In this document: in pieces, positions 1 through 8,090 of the stretch | Layout: each line of letters starts with the position of its first letter | How positions within the stretch are numbered: the first letter of the stretch is position 1 | Assembly (NCBI GenBank): GCA_039989855.1 | Contig: JBDXGZ010000027.1 | Span: 1 to 64,000 of the forward strand | Length of the DNA stretch: 64,000 nucleotides | Origin: CALFVT01 sp039989855 | Lineage (GTDB): Bacteria > Pseudomonadota > Alphaproteobacteria > Caulobacterales > Maricaulaceae | Direction: 5' to 3' | Notes under the pieces: model-generated | Told to the model about the DNA's origin: nothing | Databases searched by the model: none | Seen by the model: only the letters and a program-made list of their open reading frames with translations | Translations under genes and position numbers: made by a program

Positions 1-321
1 CTCAAAGTAAGGTGAGAGCTGTGATGACCTAGACCAGACCGTTGTCTAGGGCCTTTGAAAAAGCCAACCGTTGCGAAGGACTTTTCGTTTATTCGGAAGG
101 GTCAGGCACAAAGTGCGTCTGATATCCATTGCGTAAAACACGTTAGAAACTTGGTAGCCATCGTAATGGAGACCTTCGCGAACTGTCCAACCCATAGGGC
201 CAAACTTGCTCCGAAAGGCGCGGGACTTTTTGTCCTGGAGAACACCTATAATTTTGGAGAAAAAACACCCGTGGCCAATTTACCGCATTGCTGCAACGCC
301 AGAAGGCCGTTAAACAGCCTC
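1..321. other. Leader region upstream of ubiG, no assigned gene
   Basis: I see no recognisable gene in this stretch. The ubiG frame stays open upstream of its likely ATG at 322 back to a TTG at 55 (89 extra codons), but the translation does not resemble the family. A short inverted repeat lies at 28-50. The divergent lysC gene often found beside ubiG in Alphaproteobacteria is not visible on the minus strand. Confidence 0.5.
28..50. repeat. Perfect 7-bp inverted repeat, 9-nt loop
   Basis: CCTAGAC (28-34) pairs exactly with GTCTAGG (44-50). There is no T-run on either side, so it is not a convincing intrinsic terminator. It could be a protein-binding palindrome or part of a structured leader of the downstream transcript. 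Confidence 0.35.
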
Positions 322-1104
322 ATGGCTTATTCTAATACCCCCCCCGAACAGATTAGTTCTGTTTCGGTTGACCCCGCTGAAATGGCAAGTTTTTCCCGCA
401 TGGCCGAGGATTGGTGGAACCCTGAGGGCATGTTTAAACCGCTCCACCAGATGAATGGGTTTCGCATTGATTTCATCAAACGCACGATTTGTGATCATTA
501 CGGTCGTGACCCAGAGGCGGAGCTGCCCCTCAAGGGATTGCGGCTCCTCGATATTGGCTGCGGCGGCGGGCTGTTATGTGAACCTATGGCGCGCCTCGGA
601 GCGCAGGTTACGGGCGTCGATGCGTTGGAGCGGAATTTGAAAACCGCCAAAACTCACGCCGAGTCTGTGGGCCTCGATATTGACTACCGCCACGGCACGA
701 TTGAGCAACTCGTCGCGAGCGGAGAAACACCGTTTGATGCGGTGTTGAACATGGAAGTGATTGAGCATGTGGCCAACCCGCCTGATTTTATCAAGGATTG
801 CGCGGCGATGGTGAAGCCGCCTAAAGGGAAATCTAGCGGCGGCATCATGAGTTGCTCAACCATCAACCGCACGATGAAGGCGTTTTTATTTGCCATTATT
901 GGCGCAGAATATGTGCTACGCCTCCTGCCCAAAGGTACGCATCATTATAATAAATTTATTACGCCTGACGAATTAAATGGATGGCTGAAAGATGCAGGCC
1001 TGACGGTAGAGCCGAATATCGGCATGAGCCTAAATCCGCTGACGAGTGTATGGAAATATTCCGATGATCTATCGATAAATTACGTAACTGTCGCGACGAA
1101 ATAG
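322..1104 (+). CDS. ubiG: Ubiquinone biosynthesis O-methyltransferase UbiG
   Basis: UbiG is the S-adenosylmethionine-dependent enzyme that carries out both O-methylations of ubiquinone synthesis. The 260-residue protein shows the class I methyltransferase motif LDIGCGGG near residues 76-83, an acidic VTGVD strand end near 96-100, and NMEVIEHV near 144-151. The later KGTHHYNKFITPDEL segment is typical of UbiG. The ATG at 322 gives the family length (about 240-260 residues) and starts just before the conserved FSRMAEDWWNPEG block. A longer in-frame start (TTG at 55) would add 89 residues with no family resemblance. It stands alone on the plus strand, about 90 bp ahead of a GMC oxidoreductase gene. 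Confidence 0.93.
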   Translation: MAYSNTPPEQISSVSVDPAEMASFSRMAEDWWNPEGMFKPLHQMNGFRIDFIKRTICDHYGRDPEAELPLKGLRLLDIGCGGGLLCEPMARLGAQVTGVDALERNLKTAKTHAESVGLDIDYRHGTIEQLVASGETPFDAVLNMEVIEHVANPPDFIKDCAAMVKPPKGKSSGGIMSCSTINRTMKAFLFAIIGAEYVLRLLPKGTHHYNKFITPDELNGWLKDAGLTVEPNIGMSLNPLTSVWKYSDDLSINYVTVATK

Positions 1105-1197
1105 GCGCTGATTTTACAAAACCGCTTATCGGCCATGCTTATTTCATACGTTGCTAAGACGCTATTCCCTCGCCATAGTTAGGCTGAAAGGCGGCTT

Positions 1198-2805
1198 ATG
1201 AACGAAACATTTGATTTTATTATTGTCGGTGCAGGCTCAGCAGGCTGCCTCCTCGCGAACCGTCTGTCCGCTAACCCTAAGACCTCGGTCTGTCTTATTG
1301 AAGCGGGTGGACATCATAATCATTGGTCGGTGAATATTCCGATGATGGGTTTGGTCAATGTTTTCTCAAAACGAAATTGGAAGTTTAAAACCACGCCGCA
1401 AAAAGGTCTGAATGGCCGCAGAGGGTTCCAACCGCGCGCGAAAGTTTTGGGCGGCTCATCTAGCCTCAACGCCATGATTTATATTCGCGGCCATAAGGCT
1501 GATTATGATCATTGGGCCGCGCTTGGTAATGAAGGGTGGAGCTATGATGAGGTGCTGCCGTTTTTCAAAACCTCGCAGCACCGCGAGGCCGGCGTGGATG
1601 ATTACCACGGCCAAGGCGGTGAGTTAAATGTAGCGCCGCTGCGTAGCCCCGGAAAGATAAATGATATTTTTCTCTCTGCCTGCGACACCCTTAAAATTCC
1701 GCGTAATGCTGACTTTAACGGCGAGCGGCAAGAGGGCGTTGGCCTCTATGAGGTGACGCAAAAGAACGGTGAACGCTGGTCAACAGCGCGCGCATTTTTA
1801 GACCCTATTACGGCACGCCCCAACTTGACGGTGATTTCAAAAGCCCATTGCGAAAAAATCGTCACCGAGAATAAACGCGCTATCGGAGTGAAAATAAAAC
1901 AAGGGAAAATAAAACAGGGAAAAGCTTCGCGCACACTCAGAGCAAGCAAAGAGGTCATCCTCTCGGCGGGGGCCTTTGGGTCCCCTCAAATTTTACTGCT
2001 CTCAGGCATTGGCTCGCCAGAAAAACTATCGCCGCACGGCATTTCGCCCGTACATGATTTGAGCGGGGTCGGTGAGAACCTACAAGATCATGTGGATTAC
2101 GGCCTGTGCTACACATCAAAATCAACGGACCTTCTGGGCTTTAGCCTAAGGGGAACGCTGCATAATATCCGTGAGTTTTTTAAATACCGTAAAACCCGAA
2201 CAGGATTATTTACGAGCAATTACGCCGAAAGCGGAGGATTCCTCTATATTGACCGCGATGAACGCTCTCCAGACGTTCAGCTCCATTTGATGCGAGCCCT
2301 TGTGGATGATCACGGACGCAAAATACATTTAGGGTATGGCTATACGGCCCATGTCTGCGTCCTTCGCCCAAAGAGCCGTGGACGCGTGGCTTTAAATTCA
2401 AGTGATCCATCGGCGCATCCGCTCATCGATCCAAATTTTTTCGGGGATAAAGATGATTTCGAAAAACTCGTTCAAGGCGTGAAATTAACTCAACAGATAT
2501 TAAAATCTCCAAAATTTAATGAGGTGAAGTTAAAACCCATTTACGCGTCTGAGAGTAATAATGAGGCCGAACTCCGCCAAGACATTCGCAACCGCGCGGA
2601 TACAATTTACCACCCTGTTGGGACGTGTAAAATGGGCACAAACGATATGGCCGTGGTCGATGCGCGGCTTCGCGTTCACGGCATGAAAGGTCTACGCGTA
2701 ATTGATGCCTCGGTGATGCCGACACTCGTATCAGGAAATACAAATGCACCGACGATTATGATTGCAGAAAAAGGCGCTCAGATGATTAAAGAAGATTACG
2801 CTTAA
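1198..2805 (+). CDS. GMC-family FAD oxidoreductase (choline/alcohol dehydrogenase-like)
   Basis: This is a 535-residue glucose-methanol-choline family flavoprotein that probably oxidises an alcohol; the substrate cannot be read from sequence. The N-terminal FAD-binding motif GAGSAGCLLANRLS is at about residues 11-24. The signature GGSSSLNAMIYIRG follows near 90, and the C-terminal active-site block has YHPVGTCKMG and NTNAPTIMIAEKGA. The length is normal for BetA-like proteins. The ATG at 1198 has an AAAGGCGG-like ribosome-binding site. An unusual in-frame 15-nt tandem duplication (1891-1920) encodes KIKQG twice in a surface-type segment. It converges on the DUF1178 gene with only 9 bp between stop codons. 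Confidence 0.88.
   Translation: MNETFDFIIVGAGSAGCLLANRLSANPKTSVCLIEAGGHHNHWSVNIPMMGLVNVFSKRNWKFKTTPQKGLNGRRGFQPRAKVLGGSSSLNAMIYIRGHKADYDHWAALGNEGWSYDEVLPFFKTSQHREAGVDDYHGQGGELNVAPLRSPGKINDIFLSACDTLKIPRNADFNGERQEGVGLYEVTQKNGERWSTARAFLDPITARPNLTVISKAHCEKIVTENKRAIGVKIKQGKIKQGKASRTLRASKEVILSAGAFGSPQILLLSGIGSPEKLSPHGISPVHDLSGVGENLQDHVDYGLCYTSKSTDLLGFSLRGTLHNIREFFKYRKTRTGLFTSNYAESGGFLYIDRDERSPDVQLHLMRALVDDHGRKIHLGYGYTAHVCVLRPKSRGRVALNSSDPSAHPLIDPNFFGDKDDFEKLVQGVKLTQQILKSPKFNEVKLKPIYASESNNEAELRQDIRNRADTIYHPVGTCKMGTNDMAVVDARLRVHGMKGLRVIDASVMPTLVSGNTNAPTIMIAEKGAQMIKEDYA
1891..1920 (+). repeat. 15-nt in-frame tandem duplication inside the GMC gene
   Basis: Unit 1 (1891-1905) and unit 2 (1906-1920) are near identical and encode KIKQG-KIKQG. 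The duplication keeps the reading frame and looks recent, because the two copies differ at only a few bases. Confidence 0.8.
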
Positions 2806-2809
2806 GGCC

Positions 2810-2823
2810 GCTAATTAATTAGC
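2810..2823. repeat. 14-bp palindrome between convergent genes
   Basis: GCTAATTAATTAGC is a perfect palindrome centred between the stops of the GMC gene and the DUF1178 gene. Extended pairing with the flanking AAGG and CTT is possible. It may act as a weak two-way terminator, but there is no clear U-tract. Confidence 0.3.
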
Positions 2824-3255
2824 CTTATCCTTAAGCTTAGGCGCTATAATGTCTGGCAGAGGGGCAACGCCGACTCCTTCTTCCATCAGTTCAGCCGTTT
2901 GCTTTGGTGTGGCTTGGCCGTAAATACCACGCTCGGGCTTTTCGCCGTAATGTATGGCGCGCGCTTCTTCGGCAAAATTAGTGCCGACATTATCACAATT
3001 ATCCGCGATCTCTTTGCGGATTTTATCGGCGACGTCATTGACCATTTTGATACGTTTAGACTGATCAGAGGCGATTTTTTCTTGTCTGCGAGACGTCGAC
3101 ACATTCGGCGCCATGATCGCGCGGTCAACTTTAGTCGAGCCGCAAACCACGCATTCAATCAGGCCTTTATCGCGCTGCATTTCAAAATCTGCACTACCCG
3201 AAAACCATCCTTCGAAGCGGTGTTCATAGTCGCATATCAGGTCGTAACGGATCAT
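2815..3255 (-). CDS. DUF1178 family protein
   Basis: The 146-residue protein belongs to the DUF1178 family, small proteins of unknown role conserved in Alpha- and Betaproteobacteria. It begins MIRYDLICDYEHRFEGWF, the typical family start, and has a single CVVCGS knuckle at about residue 33 followed by KVDRAIMAPNVS. The ATG at 3255 is chosen because the upstream in-frame extension overlaps the nitrilase gene and has no family similarity. It begins 4 nt after the nitrilase stop codon, so the two are probably co-transcribed and translationally coupled. This neighbourhood (ComF, glutaredoxin, nitrilase, DUF1178) is conserved across Alphaproteobacteria. Function unknown. Confidence 0.85.
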   Translation of the reverse strand: MIRYDLICDYEHRFEGWFSGSADFEMQRDKGLIECVVCGSTKVDRAIMAPNVSTSRRQEKIASDQSKRIKMVNDVADKIRKEIADNCDNVGTNFAEEARAIHYGEKPERGIYGQATPKQTAELMEEGVGVAPLPDIIAPKLKDKAN

Positions 3256-3259
3256 AGAG

Positions 3260-4072
3260 CTATTGTGTAAAATCAGGGATGTAATTCCAAGCGGGAATTT
3301 TAGCCCGCGCCGACTCAACATCCAAGAGGTCAATTTCGGCCATACAAAAACCCGGCTCGTCATTATCAATCACGGCGCGAATATCGCCCCATGGGCCAAT
3401 GATCATAGAACGCCCCCATGTGGTGCGCCCGTCCGTATGTTCGCCGCCTTGAGCAGGAGCGATGATAAAACTGCCCGTTTCAATCGCGCGTGCTCGTAGC
3501 AAAGTCTCCCAATGAGCTTCACCCGTCGGGACAGTAAAGGCTGCCGGAGCCGCAATGATTTGCACACCTTGTTGAGCGTAGCCTTGGTAAAGTTTAGGGA
3601 AACGAATATCATAGCAAATGGAAAGGCCAAGTTTCGCGTCTGTTATATCAGCCCTGACAGCCTTAGTCCCACGATCATAGACATTGGATTCTTTCCACGT
3701 TTCAGCTCGCGATATAGTCACATCAAATAAATGAATTTTATCGTAATGGGTGACGACCTCGCCCTCACGGTTAAAGAGGACTGCGCGGTTAACCGCTCTT
3801 TGCTCTGCGCTTTTAAACGCCATTGAGCCGATCAATAGATCAACCTCAAGCTCTTTCGCTAACGCTGCAAAAGCCGTCAGTTCTGGCGCGGCATCCATCG
3901 GTTTAATCGCCGCATGAAGACGCTTCGGTGAGCGTTGGATGATATTGGTCATCTCTGGCGTAGCGATAAAGCTCGCGCCCTGCTTTGCGGCTCTTCGTAT
4001 AAGGGTTGAAGCGCTCGCGACATTCGCGTCAATATCGGTTCCTGACCTAAGCTGTACCGCCGCGAGCTTCAT
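3260..4072 (-). CDS. Carbon-nitrogen hydrolase (Nit/omega-amidase-like)
   Basis: This is a 270-residue nitrilase-superfamily amidohydrolase. The catalytic triad is visible as Glu40 (ATPEMTN), Lys112 (HYDKIHLFD) and Cys153 (LSICYDIRFP). Close relatives act as deaminated-glutathione amidase or omega-amidase (Nit1/Nit2 group), and sitting next to a glutaredoxin fits a glutathione-repair role. The exact substrate is inferred. It is preceded by grxC with a 5-nt gap and followed by DUF1178, in a tight minus-strand operon comF-grxC-nit-DUF1178. Confidence 0.9.
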   Translation of the reverse strand: MKLAAVQLRSGTDIDANVASASTLIRRAAKQGASFIATPEMTNIIQRSPKRLHAAIKPMDAAPELTAFAALAKELEVDLLIGSMAFKSAEQRAVNRAVLFNREGEVVTHYDKIHLFDVTISRAETWKESNVYDRGTKAVRADITDAKLGLSICYDIRFPKLYQGYAQQGVQIIAAPAAFTVPTGEAHWETLLRARAIETGSFIIAPAQGGEHTDGRTTWGRSMIIGPWGDIRAVIDNDEPGFCMAEIDLLDVESARAKIPAWNYIPDFTQ

Positions 4073-4077
4073 GTGGG

Positions 4078-4338
4078 CTACAACCCTAAAAGGCCGTCAA
4101 GCTTTCCAGATCGCTCAAGGGCGAAAATATCATCGCACCCACCAATATGTTGTCCGTCAATGAAAATTTGCGGGAACGTATTACGTCCTGACCGCTTGTT
4201 CATTTCAGCTCGCTTTTCACGGTTCATCGCGGCAGGTATATCAATAAATTTCATGCCTTTGCCTTTGAGTAGGCCTTTGGCCCTAACACAAAAGGGGCAA
4301 AAAGCCTTCGTGTACATTTCGATTTTGGGTTGAGCCAT
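4078..4338 (-). CDS. grxC: Glutaredoxin 3
   Basis: Small dithiol glutaredoxin of 86 residues that reduces disulfides with glutathione. The redox motif CPFC is at residues 14-17 after the MYTKAF strand. The cis-proline block TFPQIFIDGQHIGGCDD provides the glutathione-binding surface. The ATG at 4338 matches the family start, MAQPKIEMYTK; the longer in-frame ORF up to 4392 would add 18 non-conserved residues. It is the second gene of the comF-grxC-nit-DUF1178 minus-strand cluster, about 60 bp after comF. Confidence 0.93.
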   Translation of the reverse strand: MAQPKIEMYTKAFCPFCVRAKGLLKGKGMKFIDIPAAMNREKRAEMNKRSGRNTFPQIFIDGQHIGGCDDIFALERSGKLDGLLGL

Positions 4339-4398
4339 AATAGCCTCCTTGGTTTCTCCCTCTCTATTTAGAACTATTCGAGCAGAGGGCAAGGCTTC

Positions 4399-5178
4399 TC
4401 ACATAATCGTGTTGTTGTTACCGCCCGCGGTCTCCTCACGAATGACCCGCGCGAGAGTCAGCACATCCACACGCGCGGCCCCTGCGCGCTTTAAAGTTCT
4501 AGCGCAAGCCTCAACCGTTGCACCTGTCGTAAGCACGTCATCAATGAGAACAATATTTTGCCCAGACACAAGTTCTTGACGTACTTCGGGCACGCTAAAG
4601 GCCCCTTGCATATTACGGCGGCGGCCCGATGCCGATTTACCATCCTGACTATCGGTTTGTTTGACTCGTAAAAGACTTCGACTCTCTTGAGGAACGGATA
4701 TAATTCGCGATAAGGCCCGACCCAAAAGGGCCGCTTGGTTAAACCGCCGCTTACGCAAACGATAAGGATGAAGTGGCACTGGGATGATAACATCCGTGTC
4801 TTGCAAAAAATGCCGTCCTGCACGTTTTAATTGCCGCGCAAAGACCTGTAAGCCATGAGTTTGACCCCCATGTTTAAATGATAAAATCGGCCCTCGGCTA
4901 AAGGCATCATAAACAAAGGCTGCTCGCGCATGATCATAAGCGGGCCGCGCGGCCACACAGTTTCCGCAAAGCGCGCCGTCTCCTAAATCATACGGAAAAG
5001 GAAATCCACATATGTCACATTGGGGGTCATCAATCATATGAAGAGACGTTTGATGGTCGGCCTTGAGCCTCATCCACAAAGGCTGAGGCGGAAAGACAAT
5101 ATCAAGCCCCCGATTAACAGCCCGTCTGATTTGAGGCGGTATCGTCACTTGACGGATAGGATTCCCGTGATCACGCAT
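4399..5178 (-). CDS. ComF family protein (phosphoribosyltransferase-like)
   Basis: ComF-family protein of 259 residues from the ATG at 5178. It has an N-terminal zinc-ribbon-like segment (CDICGF...LCGNC) and a C-terminal type I phosphoribosyltransferase fold with the PRPP loop VLIDDVLTTGAT near residues 208-219. In competent bacteria ComF helps bring in DNA; in most Alphaproteobacteria its role is unproven. An alternative ATG at 5214 would leave no room before the divergent methyltransferase start at 5215 or 5224, so 5178 is preferred. It heads the minus-strand cluster with grxC, nit and DUF1178. Confidence 0.87.
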   Translation of the reverse strand: MRDHGNPIRQVTIPPQIRRAVNRGLDIVFPPQPLWMRLKADHQTSLHMIDDPQCDICGFPFPYDLGDGALCGNCVAARPAYDHARAAFVYDAFSRGPILSFKHGGQTHGLQVFARQLKRAGRHFLQDTDVIIPVPLHPYRLRKRRFNQAALLGRALSRIISVPQESRSLLRVKQTDSQDGKSASGRRRNMQGAFSVPEVRQELVSGQNIVLIDDVLTTGATVEACARTLKRAGAARVDVLTLARVIREETAGGNNNTIM

Positions 5179-5223
5179 TATTTCGCGCTTTATTTTTCTG
5201 CTTGTCTCAGTCATATGCAATCT

Positions 5224-6114
5224 ATGCCAAATGAGCCAAAAATACAGAGCCACGCAAGCCACGCGGCTACGCCGCAAGTTTTTAGCCCTCAAAAGCGTAA
5301 ATTAGCTCAAGCACGTGCCTATAAACGTCGGGCTAAATTGGAGAGTTCGCAATTTTTGTTTGAACGGATTGCGCAAGATATGGCCGACCGTATTTCGATG
5401 ATAAACCGCCAGTTCACGTCTGCTTTGCTGATTGCGCCTGACGGCTTCCGTCCTCAACTCAACGCGTATATTCCCGCAGATAAGAGGCCGCAAACATGGC
5501 TATCGACCCCACTCGAGCAACTTGGCCCACGTCTTAAAAACCAAGGGGGGTTTGATCTGGTTTTAATGGTCTTTAGCCATCACAACGAAAATGACCCTGT
5601 CGGCCTCTTTAAAGCGCTCAAGCCTTATATGGTTGCGGACGCCCATCTTTTAACAGTCTGTCTGGGCGGGGAAAGCTTAACTGAACTCAGACAAGCATTT
5701 TATACCGTTGATCAAGATCATTTTGGCGGGGTTATACCCCGTATTCATCCGATGATTGCGCTACAAGAAAACGTCCAAATTCTCGCAAGTTCAGGGTTTA
5801 ACCTCACGAGTGGTGACCGTGACCGCGTGAGCGTTAATTACCGCAAGCTATCGACCTTAATTTCTGATCTTAGAAATATGGGCGAGACCTACAAGTTAGT
5901 GACCGCGCAGCCTGTTCGAACAACACGAATATTTTGGAAAGATGTGGAAGAGACATTACGCCAGCCAAATGAGAAAATACCCATAACTTATGATATTTTA
6001 TGGGCTTGCGGCTGGACGCCCCATGAAAGCCAGCAAAAGCCATTAAAGCCCGGAAGTGCTAAAACGCACATGAGCAAAGCGTTTTCGAAAAAAAACTCGC
6101 GTCACACCAGTTAA
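5224..6114 (+). CDS. Methyltransferase-domain protein (NDUFAF5/BioC-like)
   Basis: The 296-residue protein resembles the alphaproteobacterial homologues of mitochondrial NDUFAF5, SAM-dependent methyl- or hydroxyl-transferases linked in mitochondria to complex I assembly. Visible family marks are TPQVFSPQKRKLAQARA near the N-terminus, FLFERIAQDMADRI near residue 50, and a C-terminal FWKDVEETLRQ. The glycine-rich SAM motif is poorly conserved here, so the activity is uncertain. Two starts are possible, ATG 5215 and ATG 5224; both lie within about 45 bp of the divergent comF start, so the two promoters must overlap. It converges on the Flp pilin gene. Confidence 0.75.
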   Translation: MPNEPKIQSHASHAATPQVFSPQKRKLAQARAYKRRAKLESSQFLFERIAQDMADRISMINRQFTSALLIAPDGFRPQLNAYIPADKRPQTWLSTPLEQLGPRLKNQGGFDLVLMVFSHHNENDPVGLFKALKPYMVADAHLLTVCLGGESLTELRQAFYTVDQDHFGGVIPRIHPMIALQENVQILASSGFNLTSGDRDRVSVNYRKLSTLISDLRNMGETYKLVTAQPVRTTRIFWKDVEETLRQPNEKIPITYDILWACGWTPHESQQKPLKPGSAKTHMSKAFSKKNSRHTS

Positions 6115-6120
6115 AACTAT

Positions 6121-6333
6121 TTAATCGTCAACATGCCCTGTGTTGATATCTTGGCGTTCAATTGTATTACCTAATACTAGTAAATTATTATTTACACCAT
6201 TACCCATTCTACCCATCGTCGTGACAAGGCCTGCCCCTAATAACGCAATGATTAAAGCGTATTCAATCGCAGTCGCACCGCTTTCATCGTCCAAGAAAGC
6301 CTTAAACTGCGTCGATAAAAATTTTAACCCCAT
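6121..6333 (-). CDS. Flp-type (type IVb) pilin, lone copy
   Basis: 70-residue Flp/Fap-type pilin subunit, an inner-membrane prepilin that can be assembled into adhesive Tad pili. The signature ESGATAIEYALIIALLGAG shows the processing site SG|ATAIEY, with Glu at +5 and Tyr at +6, followed by the hydrophobic helix. No Tad secretion, peptidase (cpaA) or other pilus genes are present in the window. The ATG lies 1 nt after the mutT stop and has a clear GAGG ribosome-binding site inside the mutT end, so it is translated from the mutT message. At 70 residues it is slightly longer than usual. Confidence 0.85.
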   Translation of the reverse strand: MGLKFLSTQFKAFLDDESGATAIEYALIIALLGAGLVTTMGRMGNGVNNNLLVLGNTIERQDINTGHVDD

Positions 6334-6334
6334 T

Positions 6335-6763
6335 TTACCTCACAAACCGTGACCCCCTCGGAAGACGATCGCGTATATAATTAACGAGCGGAATATCTGC
6401 GGATACCCACTCACACGCATTCAACTCATCTGGATAAAGCCATTTTGTTTCTTGGCCCTCCATCGGGCGAACGAACCCGTCCCATTGTCGACAAAGGTAA
6501 AATAGAAGTACAATTGACCGAAACTCTTGCTGATCTGTCGTGAATGTTAGAGGTTCAACGCACCGCTCGCACGGTTCAATGTTGAGCTCCTCAAATAATT
6601 CGCGAACAATCGCTTTTTCCGGTGTCTCTCCCGCTTCAATTTTCCCACCCGGAAATTCCCACATCCCAGCAAAGTCTTTGTCTTTTGGACGTTTCGTCAC
6701 GAGTATGCGTCCATCTCTGTCAATTAGAGCGCAGGCAACCACAAACAAAACATCTTGAGACAT
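6335..6763 (-). CDS. mutT: 8-oxo-dGTP diphosphatase MutT (Nudix hydrolase)
   Basis: 142-residue Nudix hydrolase. The Nudix box is complete: GGKIEAGETPEKAIVRELFEELNI-like, with REL-EE residues in place for metal binding. The N-terminal VACALIDRDGRILVTKRP and the FAGMWEFPGGK block are those of MutT-type 8-oxo-dGTP pyrophosphohydrolases, which cleanse the nucleotide pool. argJ-mutT adjacency is common in Alphaproteobacteria. It lies 56 bp downstream of argJ on the same strand and is followed after 1 nt by the Flp pilin gene. Confidence 0.9.
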   Translation of the reverse strand: MSQDVLFVVACALIDRDGRILVTKRPKDKDFAGMWEFPGGKIEAGETPEKAIVRELFEELNIEPCERCVEPLTFTTDQQEFRSIVLLFYLCRQWDGFVRPMEGQETKWLYPDELNACEWVSADIPLVNYIRDRLPRGSRFVR

Positions 6764-6819
6764 ACGTAAGCCTAAAGTATTAAAAATATATGTGCAGAGA
6801 TAGTTAACATAAAATTTGT

Positions 6820-8061
6820 CTAGCTTCTATAATCCGCATTAATATCAATATACCCATGGGTAAGATCACAGGTCCATATTGTCGCGCAACCCTCTCCTTC
6901 ACCTAAATTTACAGTCAATTGCAAGTCTTGGTTCTTCATATAAGTCGCGCCAATGTTTTCACTATAATCCGGATGAATGGCCCCACCACTCGCCACACAA
7001 TGAGGACCAAAGTAAAGACTTATGTTTTGTGAATCGATAGGAATATTCGTTTTACCAATCGCCATCATCAAGCGCCCCCAATTCGCATCTCCGCCGGCCA
7101 TAGCGGTTTTAACGAGCGGGGAATTGGCAATAGAGAGCGCAAATCGTCTCGCCTCTTTGGCCGTCCGCGCCTGCTCAATTTTAACCTCAATAAATTTAGT
7201 TGCGCCCTCACCGTCTCTGACAATTTGTTTCGCCAAATCTTGCATGAGCTCTAAGAGAGCCTGTTTAAAATTATTCAGCTCACGCGCAGAAGGATTGTCA
7301 ATAAGGTCATGACTCGCAGCGCCACTTGCCATTAAAATCACTGTATCGGACGTCGAGCTATCACTATCAACGGTGATCGAATTAAACGAGCTATCGGTTG
7401 CCTCTTGCAAAAGCGCTTGCAAGGTCGATTGAGATAAGCGCGCATCCGTCGCAATGAAGGCCAGCATCGTTGCCATATCAGGCATTACCATGCCCGAGCC
7501 TTTGGCAATGCCGTTAATCCGTACGGGCACACCTGAAATATCTGTCTCAATCGTCGCAAGTTTAGCAAATGTATCCGTCGTGCGGATCGCCTCAGCGCCG
7601 TCAGCCCACCCGTCGGAGGTCATGGCATTTGAGATCGTTTCTAGTCCCGCTACAATAGGGCCTATGTTGGGGCATTGTCCGATAATGCCCGTCGAGGCTA
7701 ACAGCACCGTTTGAGAGGTCCCACCTAATAGCTCTGCGGCCTTTTTAGCCGTTTCATGAGCAAAGGCCTCTCCCGCCTCGCCTGTAAAAACATTCGCGCG
7801 CCCTGCGTTCACAATAACAAGGCGCGGTCCATCAGTGGCCGACGTCAAAGCTCGTTTTGACCATGTTACAGGAACACCGGGAATCGTATTTTTTGTAAAA
7901 ACCCCTGCAACTTGCGTTCCCGCAATGCCCCGTAAAGCCCATAAGTCCAAACGGTCTTTATAGCGTTCACCGCTTGCAAAAGCCGCCATATCAATACCTG
8001 CTATCGGTGGCAAATTCACATGACGTTTAGGCGCCAAAGGCGATATAGAAAGATGACTCAT
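6820..8061 (-). CDS. argJ: Bifunctional glutamate N-acetyltransferase/amino-acid acetyltransferase ArgJ
   Basis: 413-residue ArgJ, which transfers the acetyl group from N-acetylornithine to glutamate in the cyclic arginine pathway. The self-cleavage site is visible in KGSGMVMPDMATMLAFIATDA: the Thr of MATML becomes the N-terminal nucleophile of the beta chain, at about residue 193. The C-terminal block ANWGRLMMAIGKT is also conserved. Length is normal. Start ATG at 8061 (MSHLSISPLAPK) fits the family. It is followed by mutT and preceded on the same strand by the PpiC-type lipoprotein, 29 bp away, so the three may form one operon. Confidence 0.95.
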   Translation of the reverse strand: MSHLSISPLAPKRHVNLPPIAGIDMAAFASGERYKDRLDLWALRGIAGTQVAGVFTKNTIPGVPVTWSKRALTSATDGPRLVIVNAGRANVFTGEAGEAFAHETAKKAAELLGGTSQTVLLASTGIIGQCPNIGPIVAGLETISNAMTSDGWADGAEAIRTTDTFAKLATIETDISGVPVRINGIAKGSGMVMPDMATMLAFIATDARLSQSTLQALLQEATDSSFNSITVDSDSSTSDTVILMASGAASHDLIDNPSARELNNFKQALLELMQDLAKQIVRDGEGATKFIEVKIEQARTAKEARRFALSIANSPLVKTAMAGGDANWGRLMMAIGKTNIPIDSQNISLYFGPHCVASGGAIHPDYSENIGATYMKNQDLQLTVNLGEGEGCATIWTCDLTHGYIDINADYRS

Positions 8062-8090
8062 GATTGTTTTCCCAAAACCCTAAGTTTGAC

